Part shown: piece by piece, positions 9,684 to 18,487 of the stretch
How positions within the stretch are numbered: position 1 is the first letter of the stretch
How the letters are laid out: every line of letters starts with the position of its first letter
Source: DASQPR01 sp963797605
Lineage (GTDB): Bacteria > Actinomycetota > Actinomycetes > Mycobacteriales > Micromonosporaceae
NCBI GenBank assembly: GCA_963797605.1
Contig: CAWCPX010000007.1
Location: 62,001 to 126,000, forward strand
Direction: 5' to 3'
Length of the DNA stretch: 64,000 nt
The notes under the pieces: model-generated
The model's database searches: none
What the model was told of the DNA's origin: nothing
Seen by the model: the letters and a program-made list of their open reading frames with translations, nothing else
Position numbers and translations under genes: made by a program

Positions 9684-9739
9684 CTCAGCGCCCAGCGCCG
9701 AGCCCCCAGCGCCGAGCCCCCAGCGTCCAGCGCCCAGCG
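9684..9739. repeat. short degenerate CAGCGCC/GAGCCCC tandem repeat
   Basis: A 56-base stretch is built from close variants of a 14-base unit, GCCGAGCCCCCAGC, in two perfect adjacent copies flanked by truncated versions. It lies directly after the thioredoxin reductase stop and before the promoter side of the DUF222 gene. It has no spacer structure and is not a CRISPR array. It could come from replication slippage. Confidence 0.7.
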
Positions 9740-10948
9740 CTACGCGTTGATGGAGATCTTTCGCATGTCGTCGTGCGATTGCAGATACGACCGAATCGCG
9801 ATGAGGGCCGCGATCCCGTCACCACTCGCCGAACCCAATTGCTTCGTCGATCCGGCGCGCACGTCCCCGGCCGCGAAAATCCCGGGCACCGACGTCGCGA
9901 ACGCTGAATCGACCGTCACGAAACCCCACTTGTCGAGCGCGACCGCATCGCCCAGCCAGCCGGTGTTCGGGTCGAGACCGATGAAAATGAAGGCGGCCGC
10001 CGGAGTGAGATTCTTCGTGCCACTGCCGTCACGCACGACGACCTCGGTCAGCTTGCCGCCCTTGCCGGCCATGGATTCGATGGACGTATTCAGGTTCACG
10101 GTGAACTGTGGATGGTTGTTCACCTTGTCCTGCAACGTTTTTGACGCGCGCAACGAGCCGCCGCGTTCGATGACCCGAATGCGCTTCGCGAACTGCGCGA
10201 GAAACAGCCCTTCCTCCAGCGCCGAATTTCCGCCGCCGACCACGAGCAATTCCTCGGCGCCGCGGTAGAACGGGCCGTCGCATGTGGCGCAGAAATGCAC
10301 GCCGGCGCCGATGAAATCCTCTTCGCCCGGCACGCCCAGCCGTCGATAGGCGGATCCCGTCGCGATCAGTGCGGCCGACGCTCCGATCGTTTTACCGGTC
10401 GCGAGCGTCAAAGCAACCCCACCCTCTTCCACGGGTACGATTTTCGTGACGCCAACGGCCGACAGCAGCTCGACGCCGTAACGACGAGCCTGCGCGACGA
10501 ATCGGTCGGCCAGTTCGCCGCCACCGATGCCGTCGGGAAACCCGGGATAGTTGTCGATCTTCTCGGTGATGCCGGCCTGACCGCCGAGGCCCGCCTTGTC
10601 GATGACGATCGCGTCGATGCCCTCACGGGCCGCGTAGATCGCCGCCGCCAAGCCGGTCGGACCGCCGCCGATGATGGCGAGGTCGTAAACCCGGCACATG
10701 GGCTCCCGGGTGATGCCGAGCTTCTCGGCCAGCTCGTCGTTGCCCGGCTCCAGCAGGTGGCTGCCGTCGGCGAAACGGATCGTGGGGATCGTGCGACCGC
10801 CGTTCTGCAGCTTCTCGACGTACGCGAGACCGCTCGGGTCCTGATCGATGTCGATCCACTCGTAGGGAACCCGGTGCTCCGCGAGGAACGTCTTCGCGCG
10901 CTTGCAGTCGGGGCACCACGGTGCGCCGTACACGGTCACGTCAGCCAT
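9740..10948 (-). CDS. glutaredoxin-like domain fused to thioredoxin reductase
   Basis: This is a two-domain redox protein of 402 residues, with the start chosen at ATG 10948 (MADVTVYGAPWCPDCKRAK). Residues 1-80 are a glutaredoxin/NrdH-like fold with a CPDC active site and the TIPTIRFADG cis-proline loop. From about residue 90 a full thioredoxin reductase follows: FAD-binding AIIGGGPTGLAAAIYA, the redox pair in FCATCDGPFYRG, NADPH-binding VVGGGNSALEEGL, and the C-terminal FAD block GIFAAGDVRAG. The fusion would let electrons pass from NADPH through FAD and CATC to the attached CPDC site without a separate thioredoxin. No trxA is adjacent. The frame is intact. Confidence 0.92.
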   Translation of the reverse strand: MADVTVYGAPWCPDCKRAKTFLAEHRVPYEWIDIDQDPSGLAYVEKLQNGGRTIPTIRFADGSHLLEPGNDELAEKLGITREPMCRVYDLAIIGGGPTGLAAAIYAAREGIDAIVIDKAGLGGQAGITEKIDNYPGFPDGIGGGELADRFVAQARRYGVELLSAVGVTKIVPVEEGGVALTLATGKTIGASAALIATGSAYRRLGVPGEEDFIGAGVHFCATCDGPFYRGAEELLVVGGGNSALEEGLFLAQFAKRIRVIERGGSLRASKTLQDKVNNHPQFTVNLNTSIESMAGKGGKLTEVVVRDGSGTKNLTPAAAFIFIGLDPNTGWLGDAVALDKWGFVTVDSAFATSVPGIFAAGDVRAGSTKQLGSASGDGIAALIAIRSYLQSHDDMRKISINA

Positions 10949-11010
10949 GCCGCCAAGCATTCCACGCCATGACGACGCCCGCTCTTACGAAGAAGTGACG
11001 GTGACGCGAG

Positions 11011-12003
11011 TCAACTCGGGAGGCGGCTGCGAATCGCCGTTCGGGCTGCCGCGTCGACGTCCGGACTCACGGCGCCCCACTGATCGAGGGCCAGCAGCGC
11101 CGCGCCGATGACCGGGCGATCGTGCACGACCTCGATCGTCGCCAGCGGAGCCACCTCGAAGAGCCCGGCGAGCACGGCATCGTGCAACAGCGGTCGCCGG
11201 GCCGCCAGCACGCCGCCGCCGAGCACGATCGTGTGCGCCTGATCGAGGAGCCCGAGCCGGGTGCCGGCGATACGCGCGAGCGAGACGATCTCGCGTGCCT
11301 GGCGGGCCACGACCCGGCGAGCGATCGCGTCCCCGGCGTCCGCGACCTCGAAGAGCAGCGGCGTGAGTTCTTCGATGCGGGAGCTGTCGATCTCACCGAG
11401 GTGAATCGCGGCGCTCACGTCTTCGACGGTTGCCCGGCCGAAGTGATCGGCGACAGCGCCTGCCAGTGCCGTTGCCGGGCCGCGAGTGTCTTCGCCACGA
11501 GCCGCGTGCCACAGCGTGACCGCGGCGAGGTGGTGGCCGCCACCCCAGTCGCCGGAGATAGGGCCGAGCGCGGGAAAGCGAGCGACCCTGCCGTCCTGGT
11601 CGCGACCGAGGCAGTTGATGCCGGCGCCACAGATCACGACGATCGAGTTCGGATCGGCCGTACCGGCGCGCAGTAATGCGAAAAGGTCGTTCTCGACGAT
11701 CTGTTGCGTGGCCCAGCCCGCCTCGCACACGGCCTTGCCGAAGGTTTCCACCTCGACCGGCAGATCGACGCCAGCGAGGTAGGCCACGAGCAGATCGGCC
11801 GGCACACCCGCCTCTTCGACCGCTTGCGCGATGAGATCGCCGAGCACGCTTAGCGAGCCCTCGATGCCGAGATTGTCGGGCGACGATCCGACGCCGCGCA
11901 CGAACGCGAGCACGGTGCCGACTTCGTCGCCCACCACGACGTCGGTCTTCGAGTTGCCGCCGTCGATCGCAACGTAATGCCTCATCGCACCATCGAGACT
12001 CAT
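11011..12003 (-). CDS. BadF/BadG/BcrA/BcrD-type ATPase, probable N-acetylglucosamine/sugar kinase
   Basis: This belongs to the ASKHA kinase fold. Phosphate-1 motif AIDGGNSKTDVVV lies at the N-terminus, SIVVICGAGINCLGRD and GPISGDWGGGHHLA in the middle, and the adenosine loop TIVLGGGVLAARRPLL near the end. This pattern matches the N-acetylglucosamine kinase group of the BadF family. The ATG at 12003 overlaps the stop of the glycosidase gene (ATGA), so it is the last gene of the sugar operon. A downstream in-frame ATG at 11985 would remove six residues. It likely phosphorylates the monosaccharide released by the GH4 enzyme or the imported sugar. The frame is intact. Confidence 0.85.
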   Translation of the reverse strand: MSLDGAMRHYVAIDGGNSKTDVVVGDEVGTVLAFVRGVGSSPDNLGIEGSLSVLGDLIAQAVEEAGVPADLLVAYLAGVDLPVEVETFGKAVCEAGWATQQIVENDLFALLRAGTADPNSIVVICGAGINCLGRDQDGRVARFPALGPISGDWGGGHHLAAVTLWHAARGEDTRGPATALAGAVADHFGRATVEDVSAAIHLGEIDSSRIEELTPLLFEVADAGDAIARRVVARQAREIVSLARIAGTRLGLLDQAHTIVLGGGVLAARRPLLHDAVLAGLFEVAPLATIEVVHDRPVIGAALLALDQWGAVSPDVDAAARTAIRSRLPS

Positions 12004-13259
12004 CGGGCCCACGCCAAGTGCGCCGCACCGGCCGCGATCAGCTTGTCGGTCAGCGGGTCCGCGAGCTCGTGTTGCCCGATCAGCGGATGTGCCAGCAGTG
12101 CTTTGTAGACACGCTCGCGGCCACCGTGGATCGCGGCGTCGATGGCGAGTTCCTCGTACGCGCTGACGTGTGCGATCAACCCGGACATCATCGGCCCGAC
12201 CGGGTCCGTGGCGACCGGCGTGGCACCCGAGCCGTTGACCGAGCACGTGGCCTCGATGACCGCGTCGTCGGCGAGGAAGGGCAGCGTGCCGTTGTTGCGT
12301 ACGTTTACCGAATGCGCCCCGCCGTCGCCCGACAGCAGCGAGGAGACGAGCCCGATCGCGGCTTCCGAGTAGAACGCGCCACCCCGTTGCCCGAGCAGTT
12401 CCGGCTTCGTGACGAGGTTCGGATCGGCGTACATGTGCAGAAGTTTCGCTTCGATCGCGGCCACGGCCTCGCCTCGTGTCGGCGCGCCCGTGAGTTCCCG
12501 GACCACCTCGTCGTGCGCGTAGAAGTACCGGAGGTAGTAGGACGGCACGCAGGCGAGGCTCGTCAGGACCTCGATCGGCAGCTCGACCTCCTCGGCCAAC
12601 TCCCCGAGGTGCGCGTGCATGAGTTCGGGCAGCCGGTCGACGCCGTCGACGTACGCGTGCCGTTCCCACGTCAGGTGGTTGAGCCCGATGTGGTCGAGCG
12701 TGACGGCGCCCGGTTCGACGTCGAGGAAGCCGGCGAACCGTCGCTGGAAGCCGATCGCGACGTTGCACAGGCCGACCGCGCGGTGACCGGCGTCGAGTAG
12801 CGCGCGCGTCACGATGCCGACCGGGTTCGTGAAGTCGACGATCCACGCGCCCGGAGCGGCGAGGCGGCGGGCGCGTTCGGCGACGTCGAGCACGACCGGC
12901 ACCGTCCGCAACGCTTTCGCGAGGCCGCCCGCCCCCGTGGTCTCCTGGCCGACGCAGCCGCAGTCGAGCGGGAACGTCTCGTCGGAGATCCGTGCGGCCT
13001 GCCCGCCGACGCGGAGCTGGATCAGCACCACGTCGGCGTCGCGCAGCCCGTCGTCGAGCGACGACGTCCACGTCAGCTTGCCCGGGTGGCCGTAGTGCCC
13101 GAAGATGCGCTGCCCGAACCGGGCCACGATCTCCAGGCGCTCGGCCGCCGGATCGATCAGGGTGAGTTCGGTGATGTCGAGCTGCCCGGCAAGCCGGGCG
13201 AACCCATCGACCAACTCCGGCGTGTACGTAGACCCGCCACCCACGACCGCGAACTTCAC
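12000..13259 (-). CDS. glycoside hydrolase family 4, 6-phospho-beta-glucosidase-like
   Basis: GH4 enzymes cleave glycosides by an NAD- and Mn-dependent redox-elimination mechanism. The N-terminal NAD site is AVVGGGSTYTPELVDG. The metal and substrate region contains VDFTNPVGIVT, then GLCNVAIGF with the metal-binding Cys, and DHIGLNHLTW with the metal-binding His. The CN-type motif groups it with 6-phospho-beta-glucosidases (usually CNVP), here CNVA. Length 419 residues is normal. The GTG start at 13259 overlaps the permease stop (GTGA). The operon uses an ABC transporter, not a PTS, so how a 6-phosphate substrate would arise is unclear; the true substrate may be unphosphorylated. Confidence 0.88.
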   Translation of the reverse strand: MKFAVVGGGSTYTPELVDGFARLAGQLDITELTLIDPAAERLEIVARFGQRIFGHYGHPGKLTWTSSLDDGLRDADVVLIQLRVGGQAARISDETFPLDCGCVGQETTGAGGLAKALRTVPVVLDVAERARRLAAPGAWIVDFTNPVGIVTRALLDAGHRAVGLCNVAIGFQRRFAGFLDVEPGAVTLDHIGLNHLTWERHAYVDGVDRLPELMHAHLGELAEEVELPIEVLTSLACVPSYYLRYFYAHDEVVRELTGAPTRGEAVAAIEAKLLHMYADPNLVTKPELLGQRGGAFYSEAAIGLVSSLLSGDGGAHSVNVRNNGTLPFLADDAVIEATCSVNGSGATPVATDPVGPMMSGLIAHVSAYEELAIDAAIHGGRERVYKALLAHPLIGQHELADPLTDKLIAAGAAHLAWAR

Positions 13260-14155
13260 CCTTTGACCCCCGTCAACGTCACGCCCTGCACGAATGCCTT
13301 CTGGGCGAAGAAGAACAGCACCACGATCGGCAGGATCGTGATGACCGTCGCGGCCATCACGAGGTTCCATTCGACGTTGTGCAATCCGTGGAACGACGCC
13401 AGCGCGAACGACAGCGTCCAGTTGTTGGAATTCTGGCTCGTGTAGAGATACGGACCGTAGTAGTCGTTCCAACACGAGAAGAACATGAATAATCCCGTGG
13501 CCGCGATTCCCGGCCGTGCCATCGGCACGATGATGCGCAGCAACGTACGCCATTCGCCGGCGCCGTCGACCCGGGCCGCGTCGAGGTATTCGCTCGGGAT
13601 CGTCACCATGAACTGCCGCAGCAGGAAGATGGAGAACGCGTCGCCGAGCAGGTTCGGCAGGATCAGCGGCCACAGCGTGCCGGTCAGGTTGAAGTGCGCC
13701 CACCAGAGGTAGAGCGGCACCGTCGTGATCTGCGGTGGCAGCAGCATCATGCAGATGATGACGAGGAACGTGAGATTGCGTCCGCGCCATTTGAGTTTCG
13801 ACAGCGCGTACGCCGCCGGCACGCTCGACAGCAGCATGAAGCCCGTCGCGAGCACCGCGTACATCATGGTGTTGCCGAGGTAGCGCCACATGTCGAGCTT
13901 GCTGAAGACGTCCGCGTAATTGCTGAAGTGCCAGCTCTTCGGCCAGTAGTCACTGGAAAGCGACTGCTGCGGCGACATGAACGACGTCAGCACGATGAAA
14001 ACGATCGGGGCCAGGGCGCAGATGGCGACGGCGATCGCGATGGAGTGCCGGGCGATGAAGAACAGCTTGCCCTCGCCCCGGCGGCGGCGCCTCGGCGGCG
14101 TGGCGACCAGGGCTTCCGGAGTGATGGCGGCGGGGCCGGCCGTTACCGTGGTCAT
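13256..14155 (-). CDS. carbohydrate ABC transporter permease, MalG-type
   Basis: An inner-membrane permease of 299 residues with six predicted helices, starting near residue 40 (IAIAVAICALAPIVFIVLT). The cytoplasmic ATPase-coupling EAA loop reads EYLDAARVDGAGEWRTLLRIIVP, with the conserved D-A-x3-DGA core. The C-terminus QGVTLTGVKG is typical of MalG-like sugar permeases. The ATG at 14155 overlaps the stop of the preceding permease. No ATP-binding subunit is encoded in this operon, so a shared MsiK-type ATPase elsewhere is likely, as is common in actinomycetes. Confidence 0.93.
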   Translation of the reverse strand: MTTVTAGPAAITPEALVATPPRRRRRGEGKLFFIARHSIAIAVAICALAPIVFIVLTSFMSPQQSLSSDYWPKSWHFSNYADVFSKLDMWRYLGNTMMYAVLATGFMLLSSVPAAYALSKLKWRGRNLTFLVIICMMLLPPQITTVPLYLWWAHFNLTGTLWPLILPNLLGDAFSIFLLRQFMVTIPSEYLDAARVDGAGEWRTLLRIIVPMARPGIAATGLFMFFSCWNDYYGPYLYTSQNSNNWTLSFALASFHGLHNVEWNLVMAATVITILPIVVLFFFAQKAFVQGVTLTGVKG

Positions 14156-15146
14156 GAGGCTCCTTCCGTGAACGTGCGGGATCGCTTCAGCAGCACCGCG
14201 ATCACGACGAGCGTGACGAGGAACAGCACCACGGCCAGCGCGTTCGCGTAGCCGAGTGTGTTCTCGCGGGAAGCCGGCCTGATAGAGGTAGAGCGGGTAG
14301 GTCAGCGTCGATTCCTGCGGGTAGCCGAAGTTGCCCGCGGCTCCGCCGCCGACCGTCGCCTTGCCGGAGGCCGCCGCCGACGCGACCGCCGCCTCGGTGA
14401 AGTAGCCGAGCGTGGCGATGATGCCGGTGATCGTCGTGAAGAGCAGCACCGGCGAGATGGTCGGCAGCGTCACGTGCCGGAACTGCTGTCAACGCCGTCG
14501 CGCCGTCGATCGAGGCGGCTTCGTAGAGGCTCACCGGCACGTCCAGCAGCGCGGCCAGGAAGATGACCATCGTGTTGCCGATGCCCCACATGGCGAGCAG
14601 CACGAGCGACGGCTTCGACCACGTCGGCGAGTTGAACCACAGCGGCCCGTCGATGCCGAACTTGCCGAGGATGTGGTTGACCGGACCGGTGCCGGGCTTG
14701 AGGATGAAGACGAACGCGAGCGCGCCGGCCACCGGCGGCACGAGCGCCGGCAGGTAGAAGATCGTCCGGAGCGCCGACGAGCCCCGGCGCATCTTCGTCA
14801 GCAGCGTGGCCGCGCCGAGCCCGGTCACGATCTGGGCCGGCACCATGATCACGACGAACCACAGCGTGTTCTCCGCCGCCGTCCGCACGAATTGGTCGTG
14901 CAGCAGGTAGCTGGTAGTTGCCGAGGCCGAACCAGGTGCCGGGCGCGTCCAGCAGGTCGAACTTGTGCAGGGACGATTGCACGGCGGTGGCCAGCGGGAA
15001 GATCAGGAACAGCGCGATGCCGAGCAGTGCCGGCGCGATGAAGGACAGCGGTGACGAGGTTTTCGCGCGAGGCGGCGCCGCCGGCGCGACCGGGACGGAC
15101 CCGGTCGCGCCGACGTGTCCAGCGCCGTGACGGTGTGCGTGGACAT
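14152..15146 (-). CDS. sugar ABC transporter permease, MalF-type (frameshifted)
   Basis: Partner permease of the gene downstream. In pieces it shows FGLGNYQL near the N-terminus, helices such as TLWFVVIMVPAQIVTGLGAA, the ALRTIFYLPALVPPVAGALA segment, and the coupling loop YEAASIDGATAL. The C-terminal helix is AVVLFLVTLVVIAVLLKRS. One-base shifts at about 14270, 14490, 14910 and 15050 break the frame; repaired length is about 331 residues. The ATG at 15146 (MSTHTVTAL) begins 12 bases after the binding-protein stop. Stop TGA 14152-14154 overlaps the next start. Confidence 0.88.
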
Positions 15147-15157
15147 GGTCGCGTTGC

Positions 15158-16498
15158 CTATCCGGCCAGAGCCAGTGCCTGGTTGATCTGGCTGTCGAGC
15201 GCGGTCAGGCCGCCGGACAGATCCGTCACCTTGCCGGCCTGCCACTTGTCGAGGAAGGCCTGCATGTCGTCCTGGTAGGTGGTGCCCGCGCCGCTCGGCG
15301 GGGTGGTCGACGTGTTCGGGTTCGCCGAGATGCCGAGGAACACCTTGAAGTTCGGGTCGGCCGTCAGGTCGGGCGAGTTGAGCGCGGCGACCGTGGTCGG
15401 CACGTTCTTGATGCCGTTGGCGAGCTTCACGACCTGGCGTCCGTGTCGGTCGTCAGGTACTTGATGAGCTCCCACGCGGCCTCGGGGTTCTTCGAGCCGC
15501 GCGAGATGCCGATGACGTTGCCGGTGATGTAGCCGGAGCCGTAGAGGCTGGACTTGTCGGCCGCGACCGGGATCGGCGCGACGCCGTAGTTCACCTTCGA
15601 CTTGTCGGCGGCGATGAACGCGATGCGCCACTCGCCGTCGATGTTCATGGCGACCTTGCCGGCCTCGAACGCGTTCTGCGCGCTGAACTCGTCGCCGAGG
15701 GACGCGTTGAACTTCGTGAGCTTGTCGTAGCCGTACCAGTCGACCAGGCTCTTCTGCCAGTTGAGCATCTCCTGCCAGGCCGGGTCGGTGCCGATCGCGG
15801 ACTTGCCGTCGTCGGTCAGCCACTTCGCGCCGGCGAACGCGGCGAAGTGCGCGGCGGAGTTCTCGTAGAAGCCGAACAGCGGGTCGAAGCCGGCGACCTT
15901 GATCGAGCCGTCCGGCGTTGAACACGGTCAGCTTCTTCGCGTCGGCGGTCAGCTCGTCGAGCGTCTTCGGCGGCGTCGGTGATGCCCGGCGGCCGCGAAC
16001 ATGTCCTTGTTGTAGTAGATGCCGTAGGCGTCGGTGAGGAACGGCATCGTGCAGCGCTTGCCGTTGTACGGCGGTGTAGTCGCGCACCGGCGCCGGGATG
16101 TTGGTCATGTCGACCTTGTCGCGCTGGATGTACTGCGACAGGTCCTGCCAGGCGCCCGAGGTGCAGAACTTGCCGACGATGTCGGTCGAGTAGGACAGGC
16201 CGACGTCGGGGCCCTGGCCGGCGGCGATCGCCTGCGTCATCTTGTCGTCGTCCTGGCCGGACTTGACGATCACCTTGATGTTGGGGTGGCTCGCCTCGAA
16301 GTCGTCGACGACGCCCTGGATCGCGGCCGCCTCCCGGTCGGTGAAGAAGTGCCAGAACTCGATCGTGCCGGAGGCGGTCACGCCGGGCGACGCGATCGGC
16401 TTGGTCTTCGTGGCGCTGGGGGTGCACGCGGCGGCTATGGCCAGCACGGCGGTCGCCATGGTGACCGCCACGGTCAAGCGGGGGAGTTTGCGTTTCAC
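15158..16498 (-). CDS. extracellular sugar-binding lipoprotein of the ABC transporter (frameshifted)
   Basis: This solute-binding protein has a lipoprotein signal: positively charged start VKRKLPRL, hydrophobic core, and lipobox ending IAAAC with the Cys to be lipidated. Mature sequence contains TIEFWHFFTDREAAAIQGVV, typical of family 1 sugar-binding proteins, and VGLSYSTDIVGKFC and MNIDGEWRIAFIAAD later. GTG start at 16498 has an AAGGAG site six bases upstream. At least four shifts (about 15435, 15915, 15985, 16065) interrupt the frame. Repaired length is about 446 residues. It captures the sugar outside the cell; specificity cannot be read from the sequence. Confidence 0.9.
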   Translation of the reverse strand: MKRKLPRLTVAVTMATAVLAIAAACTPSATKTKPIASPGVTASGTIEFWHFFTDREAAAIQGVVDDFEASHPNIKVIVKSGQDDDKMTQAIAAGQGPDVGLSYSTDIVGKFCTSGAWQDLSQYIQRDKVDMTNIPAPVRDYTAVQRQALHDAVPHRRLRHLLQQGHVRGRRASPTPPKTLDELTADAKKLTVFNAGRLDQGRRLRPAVRLLRELRRALRRVRRREVADRRRQVRDRHRPGLAGDAQLAEEPGRLVRLRQAHEVQRVPRRRVQRAERVRGRQGRHEHRRRVAHRVHRRRQVEGELRRRADPGRGRQVQPLRLRLHHRQRHRHLARLEEPRGRVGAHQVPDDRHGRQVVKLANGIKNVPTTVAALNSPDLTADPNFKVFLGISANPNTSTTPPSGAGTTYQDDMQAFLDKWQAGKVTDLSGGLTALDSQINQALALAG

Positions 16499-16562
16499 TG
16501 CCGTACTCCTTGGGGGTGGGGGTTTTCCGGGGGGTTTTGTTACGCTGGGATGTTCGGGGATG

Positions 16563-17728
16563 TCAGTGGGTGTCGCCGACGGCTCGGATGAGGTCTTCGT
16601 GCACGGCGGCGAGTCCGGCGTCGAGGGCACCCAGCAGCACCGCGTCGTCGGCGATGGTGGTGGTGGCGATCTCGGCTTCCAGCGGTGCGGCGGCGCGCAT
16701 CGCGATGGCGACGGCGTCGCGCAGGCGGGAGCCGCCGGCCTGAGCGACCGCGCCGGCGAGCACCACCAGCGACGGGTCGAGCACGGCGGCGACGGCGGCG
16801 GCGGCGACGGCGACACGCTGGGCGAGCGCGGCGATGAACGGCGGCGCCACCGGTCGCGACGGCGGCGGCGGGCGTTTCCGCGGTGATGCCGTGGGCTGTG
16901 GCGAGCGCGAGCACGGCCGAACCCGGCGAGGATCGTGTCGAGGTCGGGGGCCTGCGCGCCGGATCGCTGCGTCGGCAGCCCGAGCGGCATGTAGCCGATC
17001 TCGCCGGCGCCGCCGCGCGCGCCCCGCAGCAGAGTGCCGCCGAGGTCGATGGCCAGACCCAAACCATGATCGAGCCAGAGCAATGCGAATGTGGGTACGC
17101 CTGCCGCGACGCCCCGGCGGCGTTCGGCCACGGCCGCGAGGTTGACGTCGTTGTCGATCGAGACCGGGGCGTCCAACGCTCGTCGGAGCGCCGTGACGAG
17201 GCCTGGCCGGTCGAGCCCGGGCACGTCGACGTGGTGGATCGTGTCGCTGGTGGGGTCGTAGGAGCCGGGTACGCCCAATTGCGTGTGGCGAAGGCGGTCG
17301 GGCCGGATGTCCGTTTCGACGCACAGCGTGCGCAGCGCGGCGGCGAGCGCGGCGGCCGGATCGTCGACGGCGAGGCTGATCTCGACTTCGGTGCGGGCCC
17401 GGGTGACGCCGGTGAGGTCGCCGATGGCGATGGCGATCAGCGGTGCGCCCGTCGTCTCTCGCACCGAAATCGCCCCGACGAAGGCTCCGTCCGGGTTTGT
17501 CGCGTAAATCTCGGCGTTAGGCCCCGGGCCGCCGGATGTGTGCCCGATGACCATGGCGAGATCGGCCGTCACGAGCTTTCGCAGCACGTCAGAGGTCGTC
17601 GGCTTGGACAAACCGGTCAGCTCGCACACGTCAGCGCGCGTGAGCGGTCCGCGACTGAGCAGGTGCGACAACACCGCACTCATGTTCATCGAGCGGAGCA
17701 GCTTCGCTGAACCGGACATTCGCTCCAT
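16563..17728 (-). CDS. ROK-family transcriptional regulator (frameshifted)
   Basis: The N-terminal winged helix-turn-helix includes HLLSRGPLTRADVCELTGLS and KPTTSDVLRKLV. A sugar-kinase-like ROK domain follows with VSIDNDVNLAAVAERRRG and the glycine-rich GGTLLRGARGGAGEIGYMPLG. The usual ROK zinc-site segment after this is not visible and falls in the damaged region around 16850-16920. The C-terminal DPSLVVLAGAVAQAGGSRLRD is in a shifted frame. Repaired length is about 388 residues. It is the first gene of the sugar operon and lies 64 bases upstream of the binding protein, so it is likely an autoregulated, sugar-responsive repressor of the operon. Confidence 0.9.
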
Positions 17729-17742
17729 CGAGCCTCTTCAGA

Positions 17743-17761
17743 TAGGTAAACATTTTAACTA
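17743..17761. promoter_or_regulatory. AT-rich inverted repeat upstream of the ROK regulator, candidate operator
   Basis: TAGGTAA at 17743-17749 and TTAACTA at 17755-17761 form an imperfect inverted repeat with a five-base spacer. It stands 15 bases upstream of the regulator's ATG in an AT-rich island. ROK repressors bind AT-rich inverted repeats of this kind, so autoregulation is a reasonable inference. Confidence 0.5.
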
Positions 17762-17893
17762 ATTTGCCGAAGCTACGGGGTGCCGACCGGCATGTCAATG
17801 GCCGTTTGCACCGTCCATCACCAACCGTTCTAAGTGGAGTGTCGAAAGCCGAAATCCTGGGCGCGGCGCCCAAATCATGGCAGCATAGGAGGC

Positions 17894-18409
17894 ATGCCTG
17901 AGTCTGGAGTAAATGCGACAGCCGCGGCCCTGCTCGGGCTGCTTCACGACGGTGCCATGACGGGTGGCCAACTCATGGCAGAGGCGCAACGTCGGCTCGG
18001 TGCCTACTGGTCGATGACGCGTAGCCAGGTTTATCGCGAGTTGCCCGCGTTGGCCGATATGGGTTATGTGAAACTCGGCAAGCCCGGTGCCCGATCCAGC
18101 CAGCCCTACGCGATCACGCCGGCCGGCAAGCGGGCGTTCATCCGCTGGCTCGCCGAAGATCCGGGTCACGAGGCCGTCCGCAACCCGACCGCCCTGCGCA
18201 CCGCGTTCGGATCGCATCAGTCGGCGGCCGCCCTCGCCTCGACCTATGCCGAGTCGGTCGCCTATCACACGCAGGCGCTGGCCGAGATCCGTGACGCGGC
18301 GAAGGTCATGAAGAAAGACGGCGAGGGGTTCGCGGCGGCGGCGCAGGAGTTCGCGATCGGCTATCACAAGGCCGCGCTCGCCTGGCTCAAGACCGCGCCG
18401 ACCAAATAG
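17894..18409 (+). CDS. PadR-family transcriptional regulator
   Basis: A 171-residue protein. The first 75 residues form the PadR winged helix: AALLGLLHDGAMTGGQLMAE, then SQVYRELPALADMGYVKL with the recognition helix, and YAITPAGKRAFIRWLAE in the wing. The rest is a helical dimerisation part, SAAALASTYAESVAYHTQALAEI, typical of the Vir-type PadR tail. The ATG at 17894 has a perfect AGGAGG site. It is divergent from the ROK regulator, and no obvious target such as an exporter is adjacent. Effector and target are not known. Confidence 0.9.
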   Translation: MPESGVNATAAALLGLLHDGAMTGGQLMAEAQRRLGAYWSMTRSQVYRELPALADMGYVKLGKPGARSSQPYAITPAGKRAFIRWLAEDPGHEAVRNPTALRTAFGSHQSAAALASTYAESVAYHTQALAEIRDAAKVMKKDGEGFAAAAQEFAIGYHKAALAWLKTAPTK

Positions 18410-18470
18410 GCGCCGACCAAAACAGGCTCGGAGCGAATAGGCCGCTGAGCAAATCGGTGGGCAAGCGACG

Positions 18471-18487
18471 TACTGTTATATCCCGTG
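18471..18487 (+). promoter_or_regulatory. probable leaderless promoter of prfB
   Basis: TACTGT at 18471-18476 lies eight bases upstream of the GTG start of release factor 2, with no Shine-Dalgarno sequence between. This agrees with other TANNNT-start arrangements in the window. Confidence 0.4.

Noticed and set aside
9684..9739. CRISPR array
   Set aside because: Repeats are adjacent and degenerate, with no unique spacers and no cas genes anywhere in the window.
11011..13071. A 686-residue minus-strand frame joining the kinase and part of GH4
   Set aside because: Only the C-terminal 330 residues have family similarity. The rest is an out-of-frame reading of the GH4 gene, whose own frame ends at 12000 with an ATGA overlap.
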